DNA of 64,000 nt from Actinospica durhamensis (GTDB lineage Bacteria; Actinomycetota; Actinomycetes; Streptomycetales; Catenulisporaceae): NCBI RefSeq assembly GCF_018139695.1, contig NZ_JAGSOG010000006.1, forward strand, positions 20,915-84,914, read 5' to 3'. A program made the translations under genes and the position numbers. The notes under the pieces were generated by a model. That model saw only the letters and a program-made list of their open reading frames with translations, made no database searches and was not told where the DNA came from. Below are positions 18,309-26,899 of the stretch, in pieces. How positions within the stretch are numbered: the stretch's first letter is position 1; each line of letters begins with the position of its first letter.

Positions 18309-20398
18309 ACCGTTGGACTCTGCGCACCGCGACGAGCTCCTACACCGTCGAAGTGCCCGAACACGGTCGGTGGGCCGAGCTGTCGGCCTGGGGACCGATC
18401 GGCGTGGAGGACGGCCCGTCCCCGCTGGCCGGGCACGGCCGGACCCCGTTCCGCACGGCGGCCGACGCCGCCCCGGCCGAGTACCTCCCGTTCGGGCTGC
18501 GGCCGTTCGGCGGCGCGGAACTGGATGTGCGCCGGCCGGGCGGCGAGCGCGGCAGCTGGTGGACCTTCGCCGGCGAGCGGAGCGCGGACGCGGGGGAGCT
18601 TCGGCTGGCGTTCGCCGACGAGCAGCTCGGCCTCGAAGCCGAGCTGTGCTACCGCGTCGTGCCCGGCACCGACGTGATCCGGCGCTGGGTCGAACTGGCC
18701 AACACCGGCGAGGGCGACCTGCTGGCGCACCGGCTGGACTCCGCCGCGGTCAACGTCCCGGTGTCCGCGGGCGCCCGGCTGACCTACCTGGTCGGGCAGT
18801 GGGTGCAGGAGTTCAGGCTCGAGCAGGTGGAGCTGGAGCGCGGCGGGTTCGCCCTCGGCAGCACCCAGGGCGTGTCAGGCCACGAGTACGCGCCGTGGCT
18901 GGCCGTGCAGGACTCCGCGGACGCGGACGGCCCGGCGACGCCGACCTGGGGGGTCTCGCTCGCCTGGTCCGGCTCCTGGCACATCGACGCGCAGGTGGAC
19001 TCCGGTCGGCTGCTGCGGGTGCGGGCCGGCCGCGAGCCGCACGAGGGCGAGGTGCTGCTGCCCGCCGGCAGTACCCTGACGACTCCGCACCTGCTGCTCG
19101 CGTTCAGCCAGGAAGGCCTCGGCGGCCTGGCCCGGGTCTGGCACGCGCACGAGCGGCTGGAGAGCGGGGAACGGGGCCTGCGGCCGCGGCCGGTGCTCTA
19201 CAACTCGTGGGAGGCCACCGGATTCGACGTGGAGCAGGACGGGCAGCTCGAGCTCGCCGGCATCGCCGCCTCGCTCGGCGCCGAACTGTTCGTCGTGGAC
19301 GACGGCTGGTTCACCGACCGCCCCGACGACACGGCCGGGCTCGGCGACTGGGAGCCGGACCCCGCGGCGTTCCCCGACGGCTTCGGCGCCTTCGTCGAGA
19401 AGGTCCGCGGTCTCGGACTGGACTTCGGCCTCTGGGTGGAGCCGGAGGCGGTCAGCCCCGGATCGCGCCTGCTCGCCGAGCACCCCGACTGGGTCTACGG
19501 GATCGACGGCCGCCCGGTCACGCTGATCCGCAACCAGCTCCTGCTCGACCTCGGCCGCGAGGAGGTCTGCGCGCACGTGCTCTCCTGGCTGCGCAAGCTG
19601 CTGACCGACTATCCGATCAGCTATCTGAAGTGGGACATGAACCGCCCGCCGACCGAGCGCGGCCGCCGCGGCGATCCGCTCCCGCGCGCCCTCGATCTGG
19701 ACGCCGGGCACGTGGCCAACTACCACCGGATCCTGAGCACGCTGCGCCGCGAGCATCCGCACGTGCTGGTCGAGGGCTGCGCCGGCGGGGGAGGGCGCGC
19801 CGACGCGGCCGCCGTCGCCGCCACCGACGTCGTGTGGCCCAGCGACAACACCGGCCCGCAGGACCGGCTGGCGATCCAGTACGGCTTCCTGCACGCCCAC
19901 GCGCCGCAGGTGATGAGCTCCTGGGTCACCGATTCCGCAGGGTACTTCGACACCCGGCCGCGCTCGCTGCGCTTCCGCTTCGTCACCGCGATGGCCGGCG
20001 TCCTCGGCATCGGCGCCGACATCAGGGCCTGGTCGGCTGAGGAGCGTGCCGAGGCCGCGCAGTGGATCGCGCGCTACAAGGGGTGGCGTGAGACCCTGCA
20101 CCGGGGCGAGGTCCATCTCCTCGGCGCTCCGCGCGAGGACACCTGCGGGGTGCAGTACTCGGCCCCGGACGGCTCGCACGAGATCGTCCTGGCCTGGAAC
20201 AGCGGCGCGCTCGGCGGGCTGCCGCTGCTGCCCGGGCGCCCGGACCGGCTGCGGCTGCGCGGGCTCGACCCCGCCGCGCGCTATCGGGACGAGTCCACCG
20301 GCGTCGAGTACGGCGCGATCCATCTGACCCATGCCGGACTTCCCTGCGCGTGGCGTCCCGGATTCGACGCCGACGCGGTGGTACTGCGGCGATGCTGA
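18305..20398 (+). CDS. GH36 alpha-galactosidase (cytosolic)
   Basis: The 697-residue enzyme lacks a signal peptide. It has an N-terminal beta-sandwich (to about 290), a TIM barrel with LFVVDDGWF, GLWVEPEAVSPGSRL and the nucleophile Asp444 in YLKWDMNR, plus acid/base Asp514 in SDNTGPQDR, then a C-terminal beta domain. These are hallmark GH36 (bacterial AgaA/RafA-type) motifs for hydrolysing alpha-1,6-galactosides. The GTG start overlaps the permease stop, so it is the fourth gene of the importer operon. It would release D-galactose from imported oligosaccharide, feeding the oxidative pathway encoded immediately downstream. Confidence 0.93.
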   Translation: MNRWTLRTATSSYTVEVPEHGRWAELSAWGPIGVEDGPSPLAGHGRTPFRTAADAAPAEYLPFGLRPFGGAELDVRRPGGERGSWWTFAGERSADAGELRLAFADEQLGLEAELCYRVVPGTDVIRRWVELANTGEGDLLAHRLDSAAVNVPVSAGARLTYLVGQWVQEFRLEQVELERGGFALGSTQGVSGHEYAPWLAVQDSADADGPATPTWGVSLAWSGSWHIDAQVDSGRLLRVRAGREPHEGEVLLPAGSTLTTPHLLLAFSQEGLGGLARVWHAHERLESGERGLRPRPVLYNSWEATGFDVEQDGQLELAGIAASLGAELFVVDDGWFTDRPDDTAGLGDWEPDPAAFPDGFGAFVEKVRGLGLDFGLWVEPEAVSPGSRLLAEHPDWVYGIDGRPVTLIRNQLLLDLGREEVCAHVLSWLRKLLTDYPISYLKWDMNRPPTERGRRGDPLPRALDLDAGHVANYHRILSTLRREHPHVLVEGCAGGGGRADAAAVAATDVVWPSDNTGPQDRLAIQYGFLHAHAPQVMSSWVTDSAGYFDTRPRSLRFRFVTAMAGVLGIGADIRAWSAEERAEAAQWIARYKGWRETLHRGEVHLLGAPREDTCGVQYSAPDGSHEIVLAWNSGALGGLPLLPGRPDRLRLRGLDPAARYRDESTGVEYGAIHLTHAGLPCAWRPGFDADAVVLRRC

Positions 20399-20492
20399 GG
20401 GCGCGGCGCACCACGCCCGAAGCGAGTAAAGATGCTTCATTACTGTACGTCTGATCAGAACCCGGTGTCCGGGAGTGAGGAGCCAGCGCCCG
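20399..20492. promoter_or_regulatory. Candidate promoter/operator of the galactose-oxidation genes
   Basis: The 94-bp gap after the GH36 stop contains an AT-richer stretch (20421-20460) and an exact 8-bp palindrome CTGATCAG at 20451-20458. It is the only sizeable gap between the importer operon and the dehydrogenase gene, so it is the natural place for control by the nearby FadR-type regulator. GAGGAG at 20477-20482 serves as ribosome-binding site for the ATG at 20493. The regulatory role is inferred. Confidence 0.35.
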
Positions 20493-21281
20493 ATGAGTGA
20501 GCGTGCAAGCGGCGGCGCGGCGAGCGGCGTGTCCGTCGGCCCGGGCGGAGGCGGGGTCGCCGTGGTCACCGGCGCCGCGTCCGGGATCGGGGCGGCGACG
20601 GCCGAACGCCTCGCGGCGGACGGCGCCGCCGTCGTCCTCGCCGACACCTCGGCCACGGGTGAAGCGGTCGCCCGGCGGATCACCGACGCCGGGGGCCGCG
20701 CGGCCTTCGTGCGGGCCGACGTCGCGGCCGAGGCGGACTGGGCGCGCGTCATCGAGGCCGCACACGCCTTCGGGCCGGTGGACGTCCTGGTCAGCAACGC
20801 GTTCACGGTCGACGTCGCCGCCGCGCACGAGACCACCCGCGACTCCTGGGACCGGCAGCTGGGGGTCAACCTCACCGGCGCGTTCCTGGGTGTGCGCGCG
20901 GTCCTGCCGGAGATGCGGGAACACGGCGGCAGCGTGGTGCTGGTCTCCTCGGTGCACGCCCGCTTCGGCCTGCCCGGCCACCCGGCCTACGCCGCCACCA
21001 AGGGAGCGCTGCTCGCGCTGTGCGGTCAGCTCGCGGTCGAGTACGCGCCGCGCGTGCGCGTCAACGCCGTCCTGCCCGGACCGGTGATGACCGCCGCGTG
21101 GGACAGGGTCGAAGAGGCCGACCGCGAACTGAGCATCCGCTCCACCCCCGCCGGGCGCTTCGGCACCGCGGCGGAGGTGGCGGCCGCGGTCGCCTTCCTG
21201 GCCGGACCCGAGGCCTCGTTCATCACCGGGGCGAGCCTCGTGGTCGACGGCGGCTGGTCCGTCGCCAAAGCCTCGGCCTGA
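20493..21281 (+). CDS. SDR-family dehydrogenase, probable D-galactose 1-dehydrogenase of the De Ley-Doudoroff pathway
   Basis: The 262-residue classical short-chain dehydrogenase has the cofactor motif GAASGIG, an acidic residue after beta-2 (VVLADTS, suggesting NAD preference), a SNAF variant of the NNAG motif, catalytic Ser in VSSVHA and YAATK. SDR enzymes oxidise sugars to lactones in several galactose/fucose pathways. Here the next genes encode galactonate dehydratase, aldolase, lactonase and kinase, which points to galactose oxidation. An L-fucose or D-arabinose dehydrogenase role is possible. The ATG at 20493 is preferred over the GTG at 20475, which lies inside the ribosome-binding site. 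Confidence 0.8.
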   Translation: MSERASGGAASGVSVGPGGGGVAVVTGAASGIGAATAERLAADGAAVVLADTSATGEAVARRITDAGGRAAFVRADVAAEADWARVIEAAHAFGPVDVLVSNAFTVDVAAAHETTRDSWDRQLGVNLTGAFLGVRAVLPEMREHGGSVVLVSSVHARFGLPGHPAYAATKGALLALCGQLAVEYAPRVRVNAVLPGPVMTAAWDRVEEADRELSIRSTPAGRFGTAAEVAAAVAFLAGPEASFITGASLVVDGGWSVAKASA

Positions 21282-21323
21282 GACTCAGTCCTGGAACTCG
21301 AAAGAAGTAAGGACACGTAGGAC

Positions 21324-22034
21324 ATGTCGCTGTATGGAAACCGCGGGGTGCACGGCCAGACCGTGGACACCATCGCCCGCCGCGTGCTCAGCGGCACGCT
21401 GCCGGAGGGCGCCACGCTCGACCTCGGCGAGCTGCAGGAGGAGCTCGGCGTCAGCCTGACCGCCCTGCGCGAGTCGCTCAAGGTGCTGGCGGCCAAGGGA
21501 CTGGTGGACGCCCGCCAGAAGCGAGGCACCTACGTGCGCCCGCGCGCGGACTGGAATCTGCTCGACCCGGACGTGCTGCGCTGGCAGTTCAGCGCGGAGG
21601 CCGACACCTCGCTGCTGCGCAGCCTCGACGAGGTGCGCGGCATCATCGAGCCGGCCGCGGTGCGCCTGGCCGCGGCGCGGCGCACCGACGAGGACCTCGC
21701 CCGGCTCGACGCCGCACTGGAGGCGATGTCCGGCGCGGGCACGCCGCGCGCCGAGGTCGACGCGGACCTCTCCTTCCACCGCGCGCTGCTCAGCGCGACG
21801 CACAACGAACTGCTCGACCGGATGCAGACCGTGCTCGAGTCCGCGCTCGCCGCCCGCGACCAGCTGGTGCACGGCACCGCGGACGTGTCCGACGACCCGG
21901 TGCCCAGCCACCGCGCGGTCCTCGACGCGGTGCGGGTGCGCGACGCGGATGCGGCCGAGGCGGCCATGCGCGCCCTGCTCGACAAGGCGGTCACCGACGA
22001 AGAGCGGGTGCGCCCTGGATCGGACGGCAAGTGA
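21324..22034 (+). CDS. FadR/GntR-family transcriptional regulator (DgoR-like)
   Basis: The 236-residue protein has an N-terminal winged helix-turn-helix (LDLGELQEELGVSLTALRESL, then AAKGLVDARQKRGTYV) and a C-terminal helical FCD ligand domain (VRGIIEPAAVRLAA ... DLSFHRALLSATHN). FadR-subfamily members of this type include E. coli DgoR, which represses galactonate genes and responds to D-galactonate. The gene sits between the dehydrogenase and dgoD and its stop overlaps the dgoD GTG (22031-22034), so it is co-transcribed with the genes it probably controls. Confidence 0.85.
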   Translation: MSLYGNRGVHGQTVDTIARRVLSGTLPEGATLDLGELQEELGVSLTALRESLKVLAAKGLVDARQKRGTYVRPRADWNLLDPDVLRWQFSAEADTSLLRSLDEVRGIIEPAAVRLAAARRTDEDLARLDAALEAMSGAGTPRAEVDADLSFHRALLSATHNELLDRMQTVLESALAARDQLVHGTADVSDDPVPSHRAVLDAVRVRDADAAEAAMRALLDKAVTDEERVRPGSDGK

Positions 22035-23179
22035 AGATCACCAGGATCGAGACCTTCCTCGTCCCGCCGCGGTGGCTGTTCTGCCGCATCGAGACCGACG
22101 ACGGGCTCGTCGGTTGGGGCGAGCCCGTGGTCGAGGGGCGCGCCGAGGTGGTGCGCGCCGCGGTGGAGGTGTTCGCCGAGTACCTGATCGGGCAGGATCC
22201 GCTGCGGATCCAGGACCACTGGCAGGTGCTGACCAAGGCCGGCTTCTACCGGGACGGTCCGGTGCTCAGCAGCGCCGTCGCAGGGATCGACCAGGCCCTG
22301 TGGGACATCGCGGGCAAGGCCTACGACGCGCCCGTGCACGCGCTGCTCGGCGGTCCGGTGCGCGACCTCATCCGGGTCTACGCCTGGGTCGGCGGGGACG
22401 AGCCGGACGAGCTCGCCGACGGGATCGCGGCGCAGGTCGAGGCCGGATTCACCGCGGTGAAGCTGAACGCCTGCGGACGGATGTCGCCGATCGCGAGCTC
22501 CGCCGAGGTCGACGCGGTGGTCGCCCGCGCGGCCGCCGCGCGCGAGTGCCTCGGTCCGGACCGGGACTTCGCGCTGGACTGCCACGGCCGGTTCACCCCG
22601 GCCACCGCGCGGCGCGTGCTGCCGGAGCTCGCCCCGTTCCGCCCGCTGTTCGTGGAGGAGCCGGTGCTGCCCGAACACCAGCACGCGCTGGCCTCGCTGG
22701 TCGAGGCGAGCCCGGTGCCGCTGGCGACCGGCGAGCGAATATACGGCAGAGCGGGCTTCCTGCCGGTACTCCAGGCCGGGACGGCCGTCGTGCAGCCCGA
22801 TCTCTCGCACGCGGGCGGCATCAGCGAGGTCACCCGGATCGCCTCGCTCGCCGACACCTTCGGCGCGCTCTTCGCCCCGCACTGCCCGCTCGGACCGATC
22901 GCGCTGGCCGCCAGCCTGCAGGTCGGCTTCGCGACCCCCAACCTGCTGATCCAGGAGCAGAGCCTCGGCATCCACTACAACAAGGACGCCGACCTGCTCT
23001 CCTACGTCGTCGATCCCGAGCCGTTCCGGTTCGTCGACGGACACGCCGTGCGCGGGCAGCAGCCGGGGCTGGGGGTGACCGTGGACGAGGCCGCCGTGCG
23101 CGCCGCCGACCGCGACGCCGCGCACAAGTGGCGCAACCCCGTCTGGCGCCACCCCGACGGAACCCTGGCCGAGTGGTGA
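22031..23179 (+). CDS. dgoD: D-galactonate dehydratase
   Basis: The 382-residue enolase-superfamily protein matches E. coli DgoD in length and along its whole sequence as I remember it: N-terminal KITRIETF, PPRW, VGWGEPVVEGRA, YLIGQDP, QPDLSHAGGI, APHCPLGPIALAA, QEQSLGIHYNK and C-terminal WRNPVWRHPDGTLAEW. The metal ligands and catalytic His are in place at D183, E209, E235, H185 and H285. It converts D-galactonate to 2-keto-3-deoxy-D-galactonate. The GTG start overlaps the regulator stop. This is the firmest anchor for reading the cluster as oxidative galactose catabolism. Confidence 0.95.
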   Translation: MKITRIETFLVPPRWLFCRIETDDGLVGWGEPVVEGRAEVVRAAVEVFAEYLIGQDPLRIQDHWQVLTKAGFYRDGPVLSSAVAGIDQALWDIAGKAYDAPVHALLGGPVRDLIRVYAWVGGDEPDELADGIAAQVEAGFTAVKLNACGRMSPIASSAEVDAVVARAAAARECLGPDRDFALDCHGRFTPATARRVLPELAPFRPLFVEEPVLPEHQHALASLVEASPVPLATGERIYGRAGFLPVLQAGTAVVQPDLSHAGGISEVTRIASLADTFGALFAPHCPLGPIALAASLQVGFATPNLLIQEQSLGIHYNKDADLLSYVVDPEPFRFVDGHAVRGQQPGLGVTVDEAAVRAADRDAAHKWRNPVWRHPDGTLAEW

Positions 23180-24126
23180 GCCTGAGCACGCGCCGGCCCC
23201 AGCCCGATGCCGATGCCGACGCCGATACCGATGCCGACGCCGATACCGATGTCGACGCCGATACCGAGGCCCAAGCCGTCGCGCTGACCGTGCGGGTGGA
23301 TGCCGGCCACGGCGGCCGGTGGACCTCGCTGCACGGCGGCGGACGGGAATGGCTCTGGCATCGCGACGAACCGCGGCGTGCGGGCGTGCGCGTCGGCGAC
23401 GACTTCGCGGACGCCGGCGGGTTCGAGGAGTGCGTCCCGACCGTGCGCGGGACGCCGGACCACGGCGACGCCTGGAGCAGGGCCTGGACCCCCACCGGTG
23501 CGTCAGGGCTCGACCACGTCGTGCATTGCGCCGAGTTCGAGCTCAGCCGGCGCATCGAGGTGCGCGGGGGAGTCGTCGTCGCCGACTACCGGCTCGTCGC
23601 CGAACCCGGATTCCGCTTCCTCTGGGCCGGGCACGCGCTGCTGGACCTGAGCAGCAACGCTCTGCTTCGGATCGAAGACGGCGTCACGGCGCGCGTCTAC
23701 CCTGAAGCGGCGCCGCACCTCGACCGGCCCTGGCCCGCCGGCGCCGGCTGGATCGAAGGGGACTGGCCCGCACCCGCCGGTGTCCGCCTGGACACCCTCG
23801 GCCCGGACGACGGCAGCGCCATCGGCGCCGTGATGTACCGGCCGGGCCGGGCCGGTGAGTCCGCGACCGCCGTCGTGCGCGACGGCACCGACAGCCTGCG
23901 CATGTCCGTGCGGGCCGAGGGACAGCCGACGGGCATCGCGCTGTGGCGCAACCTCGCCGGATTCCCACCGGAAGGGCCGTACCGCAGCACCGGCGTCGAA
24001 CCGATGCTGGGCCGGGTCTTCGACCTCGCCGACGCCGGCGACGGAGACTGCGCGCTCACCCCGGCGTCCGGAGAAGTCCGCTGGCGCCTGACCATCGCCG
24101 CCCACCGTCACGAAAACGGAGCCTGA
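23176..24126 (+). CDS. Aldose 1-epimerase-like (galactose mutarotase superfamily) protein
   Basis: The 316-residue protein has the beta-sandwich pattern of aldose epimerases: GGRWTSLHGGGREWLWHRDE, GGFEECVPTV, DYRLVAEPGFRFLWAGHALLDL and a closing GVEPMLGR. It could interconvert sugar anomers so that the dehydrogenase receives its preferred form, or act on a related aldose. The GTG at 23176 overlaps the dgoD stop. Residues about 11-31 form a striking alternating Asp-Ala/Thr acidic tract encoded by a DNA repeat; the folded domain starts only after residue 35, so a later start is possible. Confidence 0.75.
   Translation: MSLSTRRPQPDADADADTDADADTDVDADTEAQAVALTVRVDAGHGGRWTSLHGGGREWLWHRDEPRRAGVRVGDDFADAGGFEECVPTVRGTPDHGDAWSRAWTPTGASGLDHVVHCAEFELSRRIEVRGGVVVADYRLVAEPGFRFLWAGHALLDLSSNALLRIEDGVTARVYPEAAPHLDRPWPAGAGWIEGDWPAPAGVRLDTLGPDDGSAIGAVMYRPGRAGESATAVVRDGTDSLRMSVRAEGQPTGIALWRNLAGFPPEGPYRSTGVEPMLGRVFDLADAGDGDCALTPASGEVRWRLTIAAHRHENGA
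23206..23268 (+). repeat. In-frame 18-bp tandem repeat encoding an Asp-Ala/Thr tract
   Basis: Hexamers of GATGCC/GACGCC/GATACC type repeat for 63 bp, with an 18-bp higher-order unit present about three times. Translated in the epimerase frame it gives alternating Asp with Ala, Thr or Val. The repeat is likely to vary in length by slippage. Confidence 0.9.
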
Positions 24127-24130
24127 GACC

Positions 24131-24757
24131 ATGGATCTACCCGCCCTGCTGCGCGAGCGGCGCCTGCTTGCCATCGTGCGCGGTGGACACGCCGAGTCAG
24201 TCCTCGAAACCGTCCTCGTGCTCGCCCGCGAGGGCGTCGGCCTGATCGAGGTCTCCCTCACCTCGGACAAGGCGCTCGAGGTCATCTCCCGGGCCCGCGC
24301 CGAACTGGGTGCCGAGGCCGTCCTCGGCGCCGGCACGGTCGTCACCGCCCGGGACGCGCGCGAGGCCCAGGCCGCCGGCGCCGAGTTCATCGTGACCCCG
24401 GGCCTCGGCGACGGGGTGCGGCAGGCCCGCGACCTCGGCCTGCCCACGATCGCCGGCGCGCTCACCCCCACCGAGGTGATCGCGGCCCGCGCCGCCGGCG
24501 CCGACGCGGTCAAGCTCTTCCCCGCCTCGGCCATGGGCGGTCCGGAGTATCTGCGCGCCCTGCGCGCCCCGTTCCCCGAGGTGCCCTTCGTCCCGGTCGG
24601 CGGCGTGGACGCCCCGGCCGCTCGACGCTACCTCGAACTCGGCGCGTTGGCCGTCGGCGTCGGCAGTCCGCTGATCGGCGACGCCGCGGACGGCGGCGAC
24701 CCGGGCACGCTGCGCGCGCGCATCCGCGCCTTCCTCGCGGCCGCCGAGATCGCCTGA
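24131..24757 (+). CDS. dgoA: 2-dehydro-3-deoxy-6-phosphogalactonate (KDPGal/KDPG) aldolase
   Basis: The 208-residue class I aldolase has RLLAIVRGGH, Glu40 in LIEVSLTS, GAGTV, EFIVTPG and the Schiff-base Lys128 in DAVKLFPAS, all typical of the KDPG/KDPGal aldolase family. It cleaves the 6-phosphorylated keto-deoxy acid to pyruvate and glyceraldehyde 3-phosphate. A Thr after the catalytic Glu (EVSLTS) and location next to dgoD favour the galactonate epimer, but KDPG activity cannot be excluded. GGAG at 24118-24121 precedes the ATG, and the stop overlaps the next start (TGATG). Confidence 0.87.
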   Translation: MDLPALLRERRLLAIVRGGHAESVLETVLVLAREGVGLIEVSLTSDKALEVISRARAELGAEAVLGAGTVVTARDAREAQAAGAEFIVTPGLGDGVRQARDLGLPTIAGALTPTEVIAARAAGADAVKLFPASAMGGPEYLRALRAPFPEVPFVPVGGVDAPAARRYLELGALAVGVGSPLIGDAADGGDPGTLRARIRAFLAAAEIA

Positions 24758-25663
24758 TGGCGCAGGGGCCTGCTTCGCCGTGGACCGAGCGGCTCGAGCT
24801 GAGCGAGGGTGCTCGCTGGGTCGGGGCGTCTCGTGCTGGTCGACCTGCTGCGCGGACGCCTGCTCGCGCCCGACCCGGCCGGGACCGGGACGGCCGTGCT
24901 CGCCGAACTCGACGAGCCGCTCGGCGCGGTGGCCCCGATCCACGCGAGGCCGAACGCGTGGATCGCGGCCGTGGGCACGGGTGTGTGCATGCTGACAGGC
25001 GTGGGCACGGACCGGGTCGACCTCGACTGGATCGTGCGCACCGCGCCCGGTCCGGCCGCGATCCCCTCGGCGGCGCTGCGCGTCAACGACGCGACGGCCG
25101 ATGCCGCGGGCCGGTTCTGGTTCGGCACCATGGCCTATGACGCGACCGCGGACGCCGGCTCGCTCTATCGCGTCGACCGCGACGGCACCGTCACTCGGGT
25201 CCTCGACCGGATCTCGATCCCGAACGGCCCGGCCTTCACCGAGGACGGCGCGACGATGTACCTCGCCGACACCGGGCGCGGCCTCGTTCACCGTTATCGC
25301 GTCGACGCGTCGACCGGCGGCCTGAGTGAGCGTGAGCTCTTCGCCGACTTCGCCGACCTGCCGGGCGGACCCGACGGGATGACCGTGGATCGCGAGGGCG
25401 GGGTGTGGGTGGCGTGTTGGGGCAGTGGGACGGTGCGTCGGTATCTGCCCGACGGCAGGCCCGACCGCGTCGTGGAACTGCCGGCCGAGCAGCCGGCGAG
25501 CGTGTGCCTCGGCGGTCCGGACGGGCGGCTGCTGTACGTCACGACGGCGCGCTACGGACTGAACGCGCCCGCAGAGCACGACGGCGCGGTCTTCACCGTG
25601 CCCGTCGACGTGCCCGGTTTCCCGGCCGCGGCCTTCCGCAGTGAGAGTGGGGTGCCACGATGA
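24757..25663 (+). CDS. SMP-30/gluconolactonase-family lactonase with apparent 1-base frameshift
   Basis: This is a six-bladed propeller lactonase. The ATG at 24757 is coupled to the aldolase stop and encodes ERLELSEGARW, which includes the metal-binding Glu expected in the first blade. After the GGGG at 24823-24826 the family sequence continues in the next frame (GRLVLVDLLRGRLLAP) to 25663, with IPNGPAF and PDGMTVDREGGVW carrying the other expected metal ligands. Reading from the internal ATG 24809 alone gives 284 residues that lack that Glu. A one-base change at the G-run restores one protein of about 301 residues. It would hydrolyse galactonolactone. Sequencing error or a real mutation cannot be told apart here. 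Confidence 0.75.
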
Positions 25664-26697
25664 CCGCGCCGGAGCAGGATCTCACCTGGCGGCCCCCCGC
25701 ACGCGACGGGAGACACACCGTCGCCTGCGTCGGCGAAACAATGGTCTCCTTCTTCCCGCCGGACGAGGCCGCCCTGGACACCGCCGACACCCTCGCGCTC
25801 GACACTGCGGGCGCCGAGTCCAACGTGGCGATGTACCTCGCCGACCACGGCATCGACGCGCGCTGGGTGTCAAGGCTCGGTGACGACGCATTCGGCCGCC
25901 GGGTGCTGCGGCGGGTGAGCGAAGGCGGGGTCGACGTCTCGGCCGTGCGGACGGATTCGAGGCGGCCCACCGGGCTGCTGTTCAAGAGCCCGAAGGACCC
26001 GGCGAGGAACGGCGGCACGCGGGTCTCCTATTACCGGAAGGGTTCCGCGGCCTCGGCGATGGGACCGTACGTGCTCGACGAAGCCGCGCTGCGCACCGCG
26101 AGCCTGTGGCACTTCACCGGAATCACCCCCGCGCTCTCGCCGACCTGCCGGCGCCTGGTGGAAGCCGCGCTCGGTGGCGAGCGTCCGACCGTCAGCTTCG
26201 ACGTGAACTACCGGCCGGCCGTGTGGCAGGAGAGCGCGGCGCCGCTGCTGCGCGCGCTGGCCCAGTCCGCCGACATCGTGTTCGTCGGACTCGACGAGGC
26301 GCAGGAACTGTGGGGAAGCGCCCTGCGCGAGCCCGGCGACGTACGAAGCCTGCTCCCCTCCCCGAGGATCCTGGTCGTCAAGGACGGCGCGCGATCGGCC
26401 ACGGCGTTCTTCGGCGACGCGCAGGCCCGCGTACCCGCGCTCGCCGTCGACGTCGTCGAACCGGTCGGCGCGGGCGACGCGTTCGCGGCGGGCTTCCTGA
26501 CCGGCATCCTGCGCGGAGAGCCGGTGCACCGCTGCCTGCGGCTCGGACACATCACCGCCGCCAGCGCCCTGTCCGTACCCGGCGACCACGGCCCGCTCCC
26601 GGCCGCCGGGGAGATCGAGGACCTGCTCAAAGCCTCCGAGCAGGACTGGTGCTCCACCCGCTGGGCCGCAGGGAGCCGGGCGGGGTGCGCGGCGTGA
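25660..26697 (+). CDS. PfkB-family 2-keto-3-deoxy-sugar-acid kinase (KDGal/KDG kinase)
   Basis: The 345-residue ribokinase-fold protein has the N-terminal VACVGETMVSF, the substrate region GAESNVAMYLADHG, SFDVNYRPAVW (typical of KdgK) and the C-terminal EPVGAGDAFAAGF with catalytic base Asp273. It would phosphorylate 2-keto-3-deoxygalactonate to the substrate of the aldolase two genes upstream. The ATG overlaps the lactonase stop (ATGA at 25660-25663). With it the cluster contains every step from galactose to pyruvate plus triose phosphate. Confidence 0.87.
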   Translation: MTAPEQDLTWRPPARDGRHTVACVGETMVSFFPPDEAALDTADTLALDTAGAESNVAMYLADHGIDARWVSRLGDDAFGRRVLRRVSEGGVDVSAVRTDSRRPTGLLFKSPKDPARNGGTRVSYYRKGSAASAMGPYVLDEAALRTASLWHFTGITPALSPTCRRLVEAALGGERPTVSFDVNYRPAVWQESAAPLLRALAQSADIVFVGLDEAQELWGSALREPGDVRSLLPSPRILVVKDGARSATAFFGDAQARVPALAVDVVEPVGAGDAFAAGFLTGILRGEPVHRCLRLGHITAASALSVPGDHGPLPAAGEIEDLLKASEQDWCSTRWAAGSRAGCAA

Positions 26698-26809
26698 CGG
26701 CCCCCGTCCGCGGCGTCATCTGACGATGCGGATTTCGCATTTCGCGCAGCTGCCAGATGCGGGGGAGCAGGGGTGACATGTGCCAGCGACCTGGGGTCTC
26801 ACGCTCTCA

Positions 26810-26835
26810 CGTTCCCGACCGGCAGGCCGGGAACG
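26810..26835 (+). terminator. Hairpin after the galactose-oxidation operon
   Basis: Arms 26810-26820 and 26825-26835 pair over 11 bp with one mismatch and a 4-base loop, about 110 bp after the kinase stop. Confidence 0.45.
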
Positions 26836-26842
26836 AGGTGAC

Positions 26843-26848
26843 TAGAGT
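26843..26848 (+). promoter_or_regulatory. Putative -10 box of the SnoaL-like gene
   Basis: TAGAGT agrees with the actinobacterial TAGRRT -10 consensus and stands 52 bp before the chosen ATG. No clear -35 is seen because the hairpin occupies that position. Confidence 0.35.
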
Positions 26849-26899
26849 GGTGAGCGGGGGCGATCACCGTGTGCATCCGAGAGGGAAGGGATGATCCCC

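Noticed and set aside
20475..20493. GTG 20475 as start of the SDR gene
   Set aside because: It lies just before and within the ribosome-binding site (GAGGAG at 20477-20482) that serves ATG 20493.
24809..25663. The internal ATG as the true start of the SMP-30 protein
   Set aside because: It would drop the conserved first-blade segment and its metal-binding Glu, which are encoded just upstream in another frame and begin at a start codon coupled to the aldolase stop.
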